From: Imbricaverruca yamaguchii | Taxonomy: Eukaryota; Arthropoda; Thecostraca; Neoverrucidae | Reading direction: 5' to 3' | Length of the DNA: 64,000 nt | NCBI GenBank assembly: GCA_034440575.1 | Contig: JAOTOL010001068.1 | Location: 159,501-223,500 of the forward strand | Shown here: in pieces, positions 1 to 12,300 of the stretch | Numbering within the stretch: the stretch's first letter is position 1 | Layout: each line of letters starts with the position of its first letter | Position numbers and translations under genes: made by a program | Notes under the pieces: model-generated | The model's database searches: none | The model's input: the letters and a program-made list of their open reading frames with translations, nothing else | Told to the model about the DNA's origin: nothing

Positions 1-515
1 TTGTACAATTTTCCAATTTCTGACATTCCATTTCACAACGCCCGGTCGCCACCACGCAACCGGGCCGGTTGCGGATGCGCAACCGGGTTCGTGCAGATGT
101 GCATCCGACTTGCGCATTCACCGCAATCGCTATACTTCGTGCGGTTTTGCGGTTTCTACTAGGCCTGCAATGTTTCGCTCATTGCTCTCACATGCTAGAC
201 TTGCGGCATATTTGACGTGGTGGAATGATTCGCATGAGGGTTCGCTGAGAAAATTCGATCAATTCAATTAGATGGTTAGTTCTCATCTTTCCACATTTTA
301 CGGTGGTTAAGAATCAGCATACCCGCTTAATTTGACGTACCTCATCTCCTTGGTTAAACGTGCTTCCAGGGGGCCTTGAGGGTCTCTGGTGTGTCTTTAG
401 AGCTTCCGGTGTGCTTATTTATGGATGCGACGCATGCTCTGATGCCCTACGGATTTTGCGCTCGCGGTTCGAATGGGAGAGCCCATAACATTTTCTGTAA
501 CCTGCTGTCCTCTTA

Positions 516-925
516 GGGTCCCCTTATGAATATTTGGGGCTCCTGGTGCACATTTGTGGGACCCCAGCACAATTTTGGGGGCTCCGGTGCGAATTCTCGG
601 GGTCTCCGTCGTAATTTTTGGAGCCCAGTCGTATGGCTGTGGGGAAGGGACCCAACGCCAGTTGTCTGGCCTCGACGCGATTTTTGTGGAACTCCTCTTA
701 TTTTTTTTTAAAGTCCGAGTCCCGGCCTAACTTTTCCAGTCCCCGGCGTCATATTTTGGTGTCCTGCCATGAACTATCGAGCTCCGGTACGTTTTCCGAC
801 GACGCACGCGAGCTTTGAAGATACCTGGGGCTATGTTTGGGGCTCCGAAGCGATTTTTCTGTCTCAAACATTCATTTTCTGAATCCGTCCTTATTTTGCG
901 GAGGGGTCCGGCTTTATTTTTTGTT
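516..925. repeat. Degenerate G-rich/T-rich minisatellite, ~25-bp unit
   Basis: A loosely repeated unit combines GGGGCTCCGGTGCGA-like and ATTTTTGG-like halves many times, with heavy divergence between copies. Short open frames across it are by-products of the repeat. The same style of unit, in the opposite orientation, fills 11390-11760, so this is a dispersed low-complexity family. No gene is seen in 1-1480. Confidence 0.55.
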
Positions 926-1489
926 GGGTCCCGATACGGGTCCCGGCGCAACGGGGCCAGCCTCAGAATCGAACCCCGTACCTCAGGCACATTCACCCGC
1001 AATTCTTCAGGTTCAATGGCCTGCACAACCGCGACCCGTGCAGATCTGAGCGGCCCCCAGGTACTACTCGCTCGATTTCGTTCCGCATTTTCCCATGTAA
1101 GGGAAGTGCTAAAGTGCCTACATCCGCCGCTGCCAACGCCCTCTGACCGCATCATCGCACATGCACTGAGGGTGGTGGACTTTCAATCTACGCGCCACCT
1201 TGTGCTGCCAACCAATGAAAAGACAGTAGAACTCAGTAACAGCATTCCTCGACCGTGGAATCCAGTAGACGCCTGCGGGCAGGCAGCTGTTTGTATGGCG
1301 CGCAAGTTTGTTGTCTATGAATAAGGGAACGTGGAGTGAAAAGTCGGGTTGGAAAATTTACAAGTATTGCACTGAACCTGATGTTAGTGGCGGTGTTTAT
1401 ATGAGTTTCCTACGCTTTTCTTGCTCTGGGTAATGTTGCAAGCCAGTGAGGAATCGTCTTTGAAGCCTTTCCGAGTCTGTCAAAGGTGA

Positions 1490-1900
1490 GTGAGGTCGCC
1501 ATTTTCGCCGGTGCAGTTGCTTTGTGTACATCTTGACATGCAATTTGCCATCGGCGAGAAATATCGCGCATGTATCAAAATACGACATTTAAGTGCATTG
1601 TTGCCTATTGAAACTGGTTCAGTTGGCAGCATCCATGGAGGGAATGCAATTATTTTGAGCCCTAATGCTGATGCCCTGATGAGCATATGCATTAATGCTG
1701 GATGGGCTCGGAAGAGGTATGGTTTAGAACTTCCTTGTTCAGATCTAGATCATTTATGTAAGGAAATCCAAGATTTGTTTTGCCACCCAGACCCAAGATT
1801 GGTATTAAATAAATTCTTTGTATATTTCATCTTGGAACCTTTGCAATTTGGGTTCATACTCAATATTATGGGTTTCACATGCACTCTGACAAATATCTAA
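1490..1900 (+). other. Unrecognised 136-codon open frame
   Basis: The stretch 1540-1790 stays open and its translation has a protein-like mix of residues (for example IHGGNAIILSPNADALMS), which could mark an exon or an old transposon fragment. I do not recognise the family. No convincing splice sites frame it, and the last third is hydrophobic and AT-rich like the surrounding non-coding DNA. It may be chance. Confidence 0.2.
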
Positions 1901-2529
1901 GATGAGTACAAATATCATGGAAGCAAATACAAGGCAATGTCCACTAAAGGACAGGTTATTTTATGTAGTCATCACTTAAACTAGCCACCTTTTGTACCAT
2001 CAAGCACTGACACTGCAGCCACACACACCACACTCAAGTTCACCCACAGGAAATGGCAACAAGGTGCCAAGACTTCTTGCATGGCCACCTGCTTGCACAC
2101 TGGGTGCATACAATTATCCCAGCAAACTCAGACTCAGGTGAAAACCTAGCTACCCAAGTAAACTTATGGTTTAAAGTAAGTTTTGAATTCTGGGAATTTC
2201 TTTTTCCAATACAGTATTGTTGAAGGTGGTTAATATGATGCAACCACCAAGTTCTTCTGCAAATTGATGCTTTTCAGTTGGCAGGCAAAATGACACCAGG
2301 AGAGGGGCTTAGTTTGGTAGTATAGCATCACAAATCATGTTCAGAAAATAATTATACAATGTAGCATGATCTAGTTTAACCTCCACAATCAAAGAAAAAG
2401 AAGAGTACAATGATACCTGGATATCTTGGTGGCCTGCCTGTAAACATTGGTAATTATCTAAACAATATTCACTTGTGTGGGCTTATGTATGCTGGTACCT
2501 ACCTACAGTGTCCTAAAGTTACTTCACCA

Positions 2530-2720
2530 TTAACTGTGCGGATGAAAGAAGAAGTTACTTGGGAATAGTGAAGGATTGGAAGAAAATAAATGATTGCCAC
2601 TTAAGGATGAAAAGCGGAATGCCTTTCGCTTCAGGCACATGCATTTTATGTTATTTAGCAGTTGTGTGGATGACAGCGCATACATAATGTGGCAAAATGC
2701 GAGGATGAAATACCCAACCC
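2530..2720 (+). repeat. Dispersed repeat, inverted partner at 46.0-46.2 kb
   Basis: This stretch matches the reverse complement of 46010-46205 over about 190 bp, with many shared words such as GAATGCCTTTC and GATTGCCACTTAAGGAT. Translation of the partner gives a basic peptide ([20 protein letters not shown]), suggesting a decayed transposon-encoded protein. In this copy the same peptide is split between two frames, so it is a broken copy. Family unknown. Confidence 0.6.
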
Positions 2721-2933
2721 ATTTACGTGCATTTCAGGCCACATGGTATTTTTTACACTGCCTACCTACATGCCAGAGCATAGTGTTCCCTGGATTTCAG
2801 GCTGGCATTGAGTCCTATGTTCATTTGCATCTATACATGCATCTATAGATGCACACATCTATATCATCTATAGGTGCATATATGCAGTGCAAATTTTTGA
2901 AAATAGTTTGCAGAGTTCCACAGTGATGTCAGA

Positions 2934-3385
2934 TCAGGGTTAAAATAATGGTTTTTCGTTAGGTGTGAGATGCCGAAAAGAGCACAATAGGATGTCGAAA
3001 TTTGCCATGAATGTGTCATTTAAAATGCTTGTAATGTCTTTCAGATTCATATTTGAGCCAGTGGTGCGAGCACTTATGACTGCACCTTTATTACTTGTTT
3101 TTGACATCCATAATTTAGGAAGAGTGACATTCGGGACAGGGAAAATAATAATATGCTATAAACTGGCAGTGTATGCCATATCATATTACAGACAATCCCT
3201 TTGCCGGAGATTATGTTATGAAATATTAATGTATTATCATACCTTATCGAGAGCATGGACATGGTCCTGATAAGCGAGATACTGTTAGAAAGGAGACTTG
3301 GCGACTTCATAAGCATGCTTCGAGGAGCAGAATGTCGGTACTTCTTGGAGAAGGATGTTGATGGAGTGTTCATTAAGTGGTATAT
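2934..3385 (+). repeat. ~450-bp repeat, left arm of an inverted pair
   Basis: It begins CAGGGTTAAAATAATGGTTT and runs to the GTGTTCATTAAGTGG area. The reverse complement of 6655-7095 matches it along the whole length with roughly 20-25% differences by eye. The two arms flank the first readable Myb exon. Neither arm has a long open frame that I recognise. A non-autonomous transposon family inserted twice in opposite orientation is the simplest reading. Confidence 0.7.
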
Positions 3386-4424
3386 TCCACCCAATTTCAC
3401 GAATAATTTGACACTGTGTCAGATGTGCAAAATTAACTTTGTGTGCCTGCTACATGTACATGCATATGTTATGCTAGATTGGTGCAAGTCTTAGAATATT
3501 GGCAACAGTACACTTTAGGTGTTTGATGGATTTTGAAGAAAAGGACAATTTCAGAATACAATGTTTTGAATGTCATTAACATGATAAACTCTCCACCACT
3601 GACCACCCTACTAACCACTAACTAACCTAACTAACAAACTAACAAACTAACCACTCATTTCCATTGGACACCCCAGGCTGCAAAGTCTGGTGCACTTTCA
3701 GTGAGAGCTCATCTATGTGGGGCAGCATCTGCAGTGTAGAACAGCTACCTGGTGCTGGTGGGCTGATATTCCACTGACACTTCTTGCAAAACTTCAAAAA
3801 TATTGACAGGTCATAACAAGTGAAGAAAACCACAACAATATACCATGCTCAACATTTGTCTTGGCTAATAGCTGCCAAATTTGTTTATCACACAAAATCT
3901 TGCTAAGAAATTCAGTTTGCATCCCATTCTGTTTGAAATAGTGTGTTGGGGGAGTGCATGAGGTCACTGCTTAGATCATGTCATGTGTGTATTTTGTGTT
4001 GATTTTATGTGAAAGGTGCTTCATGTAGGAAGGTTCTCACCTGGAGCCCCCAGTTTGCCTATATCATGCTTTTTTGTGAGTTTCCTGCATGCATTTGATT
4101 TTTTTGTGGATTTTTCTCCTGGTGCATTTTGGTGTATATATTTTATGTGGCTGGCACACCTTTTCAAGCTGTTTCCCATACTTAGCAGCCTGGAAGACAG
4201 CCTTCTCAGTTGGAAAACAGTGACATATTTGAAGATTGGGAAAGGAACACTAAATTTTCTAATATCCATAATCATAATCCTAACCTAGCTTGGCTTGTTC
4301 AGATTCATTCATTCAAGATATGAACTATCTGTGACAAATTCAAGGTTAGAAAACAAATCCTACCTAATTTAACCAATGTCTACCTGCCTTACATCTTAAA
4401 GAGTCAAAGATTCTGGTTCAATTC
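3386..4424. other. Repeat-poor AT-rich sequence; small CTAAC array
   Basis: A short array of CTAACN / CTAACAAA units lies at about 3603-3653. Nothing else in this stretch looks like a gene: open frames are short, AT-rich and without splice signals or recognisable protein motifs. Confidence 0.4.
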
Positions 4425-4950
4425 AGTTGTTGTTCACGCCAATCGCCTCCTTTTTATACCATCACAACCGACGGGATTATCCAGTCCATCCACAACCAAT
4501 CAGCGTGAGAGTTGGCGACGATGTATGGCCCAGCAGTCCAATGCGTCGATAAAAACCAAGGACCTTCTCTGCCATAGACAAGCCATACAGCTTGCCTTGG
4601 ATGAGCTCGTGCATGTAGGAAGAACGAAAGACCTTGCAGATTCATCGCAGACTTATACAAATGCGTCACCCCATCGAATATGGGTGAACCAAATATGCCG
4701 TCATAGATTCTTAGTCTGGCCGTGACGACATATTCTTGTTGCTCGCCACCAGATTTGCTGTTCCTAACTACGAACTGGTCCGTGACAAACGACTTCGCCG
4801 TCATCAACTACATGATAAGCTTGGCCCTTGGTCAGCTGCTGATATATCTTCAGTTGCTGTTCATGCCAATCGCCTCCTTTTTATGCCATCACAACCGACG
4901 GGATTATCCAGTCCACAACCGACGGGATTATCCAGTCCATCCAGGTGGAA
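4425..4950. repeat. Duplicated SINE-related segment with core domain
   Basis: The words GCCAATCGCCTCCTTTTTAT and CACAACCGACGGGATTATCC occur at 4439-4490 and again at 4865-4945, where the second word is itself tandemly doubled. The first copy continues into CAACCAATCAGCGTGAGAG and GGCGACGATGTATGG, the core shared with the SINEs at 5.1, 8.6, 23.7, 24.2 and 60.7 kb. This looks like a nested, rearranged SINE insertion. Confidence 0.6.
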
Positions 4951-5116
4951 AAGCAAAAATAGACCAGGCTACTTGTGGTACGAACAGAGCGTTTTTCGTC
5001 GCATCTGGTTCTGAGAACAGAAACGCCAGCTTTATGAAATTTTCCTCTGTGATTTCGTCTTGGGCATGGATAGCCATGTTTTGGCGAATAAGTGGCATTT
5101 GGCTTCCATCATTGGT

Positions 5117-5272
5117 TGGTTATTGGTTTTACGACACATCGACCGTTGAGTCATGTAGCGTCGCCAATCTCTCACGCCGATTGGTCGCGGGCGAAGAGTA
5201 GCGACAGGTGAGACTCGAACCCACAACCTTTCGATTGTGAGACGTGCAACTTACCCCTAAGCTACTCGTCCC
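5117..5272 (-). mobile_element. tRNA-derived SINE, antisense copy
   Basis: Read on the - strand it has a tRNA-like head with internal promoter boxes (B box from TGGGTTCGAGTCTCACC), then the shared core CCAATCGGCGTGAGAGATTG, and ends AAAACCAATAACCAACC. It matches the copies at 8619 (+) and 23644 (-) almost throughout. SINEs of this kind are transcribed by RNA polymerase III and moved by a partner LINE. The copy lies 5' of the first readable Myb exon. Confidence 0.85.
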
Positions 5273-6289
5273 CTTGGCTTCCATCATGTTTGTGCACATG
5301 GACACAGTGTCTTATATTGCTGACATCATCTCTGACACCAGATATGACCTGTTAGATTCCACCACCCAGCCAATTTGCGCCACTTGGGCTGAGGTACAAT
5401 GCAGCTTTGGTAGTTTTCACTTCAGCACAGAAGATTTGCAACATGCTGGCAAACTGCTATGTACTGGGCTAATCAATGTGAATGTATATATTTTGTTTGT
5501 TTGTTTAGTTTTCAACGTTGCCCACTGCGTCGACGTCGACGCCAACGTCGACATTGGCCACTCCTTTTTGTTCAGCATCTCGTTCAATTTTTAATAAATG
5601 ACATCTTCATCCAGTTGAGACTAATTGTGTTAATTTGCATAAAGTTCATTGCTAAATCAATACAGTTCAATTGCAACAAATCCAAAAGAATGCCAACTGA
5701 TTCAAAGTGTATGTTTTGTTGCTAATGGAAATGTTCCATTAGTGAAACATTGATAAAGCAGGTTGCAAGGCCATAGAGACATGTAGAGTTGCCCAATTTA
5801 CCAATGTTGAGACTGCCAAAGCAAATGCCATGTGGTCTTCCAGAAAACGGAGTCTCGCAATACCTGATTGAAGTGAGGAAAAAGCTGTTCATGATTGTTC
5901 AGTTTCTCCTGATTTGTTTTCTTTAAATGATCCATAATCCATGCTTTTGCATGTTTATATTTTTAGCTGAGTATGAGGCAGCACTATGAGAATACCACTG
6001 GCAATTCTGAGTTCGCAGCTAGCATCTACACAATATTGCCTCTGCCTGTATTTACTAGGCATCATCACAAGGTCGCCACCTACCAGAATCTGCCGTAAGC
6101 ATGATCAAAATTTCACCAGTCTCCCATTATCTGTGGCCAGTTTTACACCATTCTCAATAAACGCAGATGACGTTACTGATGTATCACCGAATTTATTATG
6201 GTGGTTCATTGTGGTGCTGTTTTTCAGATCATTGCTCATTGCAGAGGTGTGCTACACATTCTCACCTATGCAGCCCATCAAGTCATCCA

Positions 6290-6334
6290 ATGAATCGTAG
6301 GAAGTCCAAGAAGTCGAAGTGGTCCAAAGACGAG
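6290..6334 (+). CDS. Myb: Myb exon 1 (start of R1)
   Basis: Encodes MNRRKSKKSKWSKDE and ends at a perfect donor (GAG|GTAAGT). Trp11 is the first Trp of R1. The ATG has a reasonable context (CCAATGA). The frame is also open upstream, and an acceptor-like TTCTCACCTATGCAG ends at 6273. This may therefore be an internal exon with the acidic N-terminus seen in vertebrate c-Myb encoded further 5'. Phase 0 at the donor. Confidence 0.75.
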
Positions 6335-9300
6335 GTAAGTTTTTATGGGAATTCCTCTGTGTGCATCAATATGTAAGCATTGCTGTAGCTGATGACCTCA
6401 CATTCACAAGTACGCTACCGGTCTTCTGGTTTGCCACCAGGCTGTCCTGGATGTAAATTTGAAGACTTATCAACTGATTTGGAAAGCATCCCTTATCGTC
6501 CGAATAGTTAGGCTATTCGCTGAGGCTTGTAATTGTATGAAAGCACTGCTACAGTGTGTGGTCCAAACTAACGATGTGCAGAGCGGACTGACAATCTGTG
6601 GTGTTGACCGGCGGCAGTGTTAAATTATTCAGGAAATAGGGTGGAGTATACCACTTATTGAACACTCGATTGACATCCTTCTCAAACAAGTATCGACATC
6701 CTGCTCCTTGATGGGGGCTTATGAAATCTTCATGTCTCCTTTCTAACAGTATCTCACAATTAGCATGTCAATGCTCTCCATGAGGAATGGTAATACAAGA
6801 ATATTTCGCAACGCAATTTCAGGTAAAGGGATTATCTGTAATGTGATATGGCAAACACTGCAAGTTTATTGCATTGGATTATTCTCCCTATCCCGAATAT
6901 AGCTCTTCTAAATTATGAATCTCGGAACAAATAATTAAGGTGCAGTCATAAGTACCTGCACCATTGGCTCAAATTTGAGTCTGAAAGACATCAAAAGCAT
7001 TTTAAATGATACTAATTCTATGGCGAATTTTGACATCCTGCTGTGCTCGTTTTGACATCTCACACCTAACGAAAAACCATTATTTTAACCCTGACCGGCG
7101 GTCTTCTGTGTGGACTTATTTATTTGTTATGTAAATTGTAGACCTGGTTACGGCTTGCACTTCAAGTGTTGGATTTCTGGGGCACATTTGTTTTTAGTAT
7201 TGCATATGAAGAAAAAAAACGTTTAGCATCGTATACCACGTCCAACACTACCTGAGTTCTGGGCACTGGAAGCTGACATGGACAATAAAATAATGGAAGT
7301 CAAACATGGATTTATGTGCATGCAAATTAGTATCGAATAGCAATTGATATTCATGAATTGATATGCATCAACGTATGCAGCTTTGCATTCCATAGTAGTT
7401 TGGATATGTGATCATGCACCATTTCCTTATTAAAGAGGATTATGACCTGAAGGAAGTGGGAACTTATATTTTTTATCCGAGGACAGTAAGTTTAGATGAA
7501 TTCATGAACATGGAGCAACATCCGATTTGGAGGTGAGAAGATCATGTACTAACTTCCATGAAAACGTAGTTTTCCATGTTGAAGCATTGCGTGCTGGTCA
7601 TAATAACTGCTGCGCTGTACGTGTGGACTGACGATACGGCGCGTGGGCTCAGCTGTCGGAATGGGTTAACCGTTTGACGACTGATTATGACGTCTGATTA
7701 CTATTGACGTGGACCTCGTTGTTAATAACCCATGGTGTGTCCGGCGACAGGACGAGGAGCTGAAGCATGCAGTGGAAGTGCATGGTGAGAAGTGGGACCT
7801 GATCCAGCAGTTCTTCTCCGGCAAGAACGAGTACGATATCCAGAGTCGGTGGAACCGGGTGGTCAATCCGGAGCTGGTCAAGGGACCCTGGACCAAAGAG
7901 GTCAGTTGCCATCATACCATCCAGGTAATGATGGTAATTAACAGTAACTATGCTGCCGTACCATTCATAAAACGGCGATAACTGGCTGTTTACTATCTGG
8001 TTGGTTGGTTATTGGAGTTTAGGGGCGCATCGACTACATCGGTCATGCAGCGCCCATTACTGTTTACTATCTACTTATAATACCAACATAATAATTCGAT
8101 CCATCAGTTCGATATAACCATGAGTTCGATCAACTCTATATAATAATTACCGCAGGATGGTGATTACTAACCGTCATCACACGACCGCATTATCCAGAGA
8201 ATGGTTAGAAAAAAACAATCATGCAGTCACACCGTTCAAAGAATGGTAACAGTTCACAGACATGTTGCGATCTACTGCCCACATAATGGTACTAATTGGC
8301 GGTCATCATGCGACAGCACTATCTAGAGAACGGTGATACTTTCGTAATCATGGGGTCACACTATCCGGTGAATGGTGATGCTTAGTGGCTATACGATCAT
8401 ACTATCCAGAAACTGATGATAATTAGTGGTGACGCGATCACACCATACGGTAGCAGGTGATAATTGACGGTCATCGGGGATCATTATAAGCTTAGTTGTA
8501 ACTTGTTAGTAACTAAATTGGTGCACCGGTTTGCCAAGTTACCTAAATTTAGATGAGTTGCACGCTTGCTGGATTAAAAATATGGACCGTCTGGTAGCTT
8601 ACTTAGGCATTTGCAGAGGGGACGAGTGGCCTAGAGGTAGGTTGCTCGTCTCGCAATCGAAAGGTTGTGAGTTCGAGTCTCACCTGTCTCTACTATTCGC
8701 CCGCGACCAATCGGCGTGAGAGATTGGCGACACAACATGACTCGACGGTCGATGTGTCGTAAAATCAATAACCAACCGAATCGGCATTTGCAGAATATTG
8801 ACATGGTCAAGTAAAGTCAAGAAAGTCAGCTAAAACCCGACCATCACCAGCGCCGTTTTTACGGTTCCATTTTCACTTGTCCGGCTATTTGGAACCCCAA
8901 CATCCTCATAATGGTAATGCGAGAACTATATGGCATGCTTTAGTTATTGCCTAATCTTGTTCGTTTTCATCAGCTATGCCAATGTATGGATCACGTGACA
9001 TAGTTTTACTATTATTGATTATTGAGTGATTCACGACGTACTTTGTGCACGTTCACGGCTAGTGGTACCGCCCACTGTTTCACTGGTGGGCCACCGAATT
9101 GGCATTGTTTAGTTGTTTCAATTTGGGGCCTGTCGAATCATGTGACAAATGTTGCTAGAATAACACATCTTTGTACTCCGATCTCGGTTAACGCGAGACC
9201 GTTTTCATCTCTGACTATGTTGATGGCATGGTGGGGAGTTTTCCTGACATTGCACTGCGCCATCCGTCCTTGAAATTACCCCGGCGGTCCCGTACCCGCA

Positions 9301-12300
9301 CTGCGCACCAGGCTCTGACACCCGTCAGTCGTCACTGCACCTGTCCAAGGCGTGGACGATGTGTTGCTGGACATGACACATTTTTAGGGTAATGTGGGAT
9401 AGGCGCAAAATGGCCAATGCAGTCGACACGCCATAAAACACAAATCCACCACTACCACTACCAGGGTAATGTTGAAATGGGTTTAGTTGTTCAACTGCCT
9501 TATCACTTTATTTGGCATCGTTATCTAATTTTGAGGACAGTTGCCCTAATGGTTATGGCCGCTGATAGTGTTGGATGTTGGTCTCCAAGTATGCCCTGGT
9601 TGCGAGCCACTTCTCTGTCATAATTGACGTCCATTTTTGTCTCAACGTTTGTGCAAGCGTAGCGTTATACCAGAAGATACCACGTTATCTGGATCTCTGG
9701 ACGAAACCAGTTTTCATCTCTTAATTTGCAACCTGGAACGCACAATCAGCCTGATGTTAACACCCGCACCGGAGCGGGGGGGGCGGAATCCTTCCCCTAC
9801 CTCAGGTTCACATTGAGACCCTCCGGCAGCATATGACAAATTCTGGCTGAAGCACCCTAAAGCCCAATTTACTAACGAGGCCCTCTGGCACACGTGTTAA
9901 GGACTTATTTCAGCGATAGGCTTTCCTTTCTGCACCGTATTCCCTCTCCCCATCCACCGATTTCGAACATACTTTTTCAATAGCAGTATCGGCTAAAATA
10001 CAAATCACTCATACCTCCGAATTATATCAGCTAACTCCGTGTGCCTATTTGCTTCTTTGTACCCGGGAATGTGCTTACCCGTCAAGTGCCATTTGTCTTA
10101 TCGCAGTTTCTATGGGGAGCTGGTAGATGTCGTTGTCGTCCACTTCCGGTGATTGGCCCGGGTTTCTCACGCTCTGCTTGTGGCCATTGTCTGGTTCTCA
10201 CGCGCGGCCGACATCGGTCGTGAGAAGTGACCCTACGGGCCAGCGAGGTGTTTTTTTTTTATTCACTTGTGCTGAACCAGTCCTTTCTTCTTTTTATCCG
10301 GATACACTTGTGTGCCTCTTCAAATCTTTCAAACATGCCCGACATTACATTCCTTTAGACTACGTGTTTGGAGCGTTGGCTCGTCTTATGTCTTCAACGG
10401 AATGCCCATGTAATGTTGATACCGTTAGGGTTTTGTGCTTTCTGGGAGCACGTACAAGAACGGTCGTCGGTGCCGGAGATGGAATGATGATCTGATAGTG
10501 ATTTTGAATCAATTATTTAATATGCAATACTATTTGTTAACTAACTAGTTCCCGTATTGGACTTCATTATATTCACAACCAGGCTCTGTTAGACTCGATA
10601 GGGCCTTAGCTCAGTTATGTGCCACTTAAGTTAAACAAGGTGAATTTGGACATGCAACGTTTTTCGCAAGGGTCCTCTGATCTAAAGAACTGTGCGTTGA
10701 GGTTTTGGTTTTCAGGCGAAATGAAAAAAGCAGAAGAGATCAGACGACAGTGCAAGCACTAAGGTGTTACGTATACTATGTGTTGGTTAGGGGATGGGAC
10801 AGGGCATGGATTTTGGTCGGTTGTTTAAATTCTTAAGCCCAGGAAGTTTTGTTGTGCTAAATAGTGACGAGACAAGGGTTGTTCCTCTTCCAATCAAATA
10901 TGGACAAAATGTGTCCTAATTCAAACTCTGCCTCGAATATTCCTAAGTGAGATGCTGAGATGCATCCTAGGTGAGGGTCATGCAAATTCGTTCAGCCGAT
11001 ATAATTGTGTCTCACTTGCTCTTCGCAAATACCAGTAACTAATCCAGACTAGTCATTGCCACTGAAGGTGGGAATGGATTTGCGTTGGAAGCAGTGGCAA
11101 GTACGCGCAAGTCATAGTTGCATATTTGTTGTTCTTAGTTTTGTTCTTCTCGCCTTCCAACGATGGATACTGGCGACGAGGGATTGATATGAACAATTGA
11201 GGATAGTTGCTACGTATATTTCCCCATTATTTTTTTAACACAACCGTACATAAACACTGCCAGGCATTGTATTATTTGGTCAGTTTCCGCAGCCAAGCCT
11301 GGCTCTTCAAGCACAGTCTCAATGCAATGGTAAGCGTGATATGTAAATGCCGATGTGGCCAATGGCGTACCCAGGGGGTATAGGAAGCAATTGCCCTCCC
11401 CCGAGAGGTGGTGGACCCAAAATAGTCTCACTGTGGCTCGGACAAATTTCGCTGGGATCCCGAAAAAAAAAACATTTCGCTGGGTCTCCAAAATTTCCCG
11501 GGGACCCGAACAGAATAAAGTCGTGCTACAGAAAAGTTTAGCAAAAACTCGAGAAAAAAAAATATTTCGACCCCGAGAAATCGCTCTGTTACCCCAAAAT
11601 CGTGTATGAGCTTTCCGAAGCCCAAAAATCGCCCCAGGGCCCATCAGTATCGCATCAGGACAAACAAATCGCATCGGGGCTACGAAAATACGCTGAAACC
11701 AGGGAAGGCAGCCAGGTTCCGAAAAGTTGAGACGAAATCTTGAAAAATCGCATGTGGTCAAGAAAGCTCGCATCTAGCTTCAACAACTCGGCCGAGGCCT
11801 CGAAAGAGCTTGAGCCCAAAAAAATCGCGATGTCGATCGCGAAACTCCATGAGAAGAATTTCGTGGACGATGCAAGCAAGACAGTAGGCCTTTTGCGGCG
11901 AGGTACAAAACATGCCGATATTGTTATGGATCGTATAAGCGTTGTAGCATCAGATGTGATGACATGAACAGCTGATCGCAAGTTCCTTCCACCGCACATG
12001 ATACACAAAGTACTTCTGCGATACTTGACTGGTGAATCGACCATATCGGACGCGTTATAATCATTCAAAGAGTGACTCGCACTCGACAACTGGCTCATCA
12101 CTGTTGCTCTGTCTTGTTTCACGAGATTGTGGAACAAAAAGCAAAAAGCACGGGTTTTGATCTGTAACATGGTTTCATATGCGTCCTGTTAGACTATATG
12201 ACCCAAAACAGCCGGCGCGTCGCAAAACCGATAATATCACCACCGCTATTAGATACTACCAACCAGCAGCACGCACGTGACAGTGTCTCGACGTTTCCGT

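Noticed and set aside
8622..8692. Genuine tRNA gene
   Set aside because: The same sequence recurs at 5.2 and 23.8 kb joined to the same core and tail, which marks a SINE.
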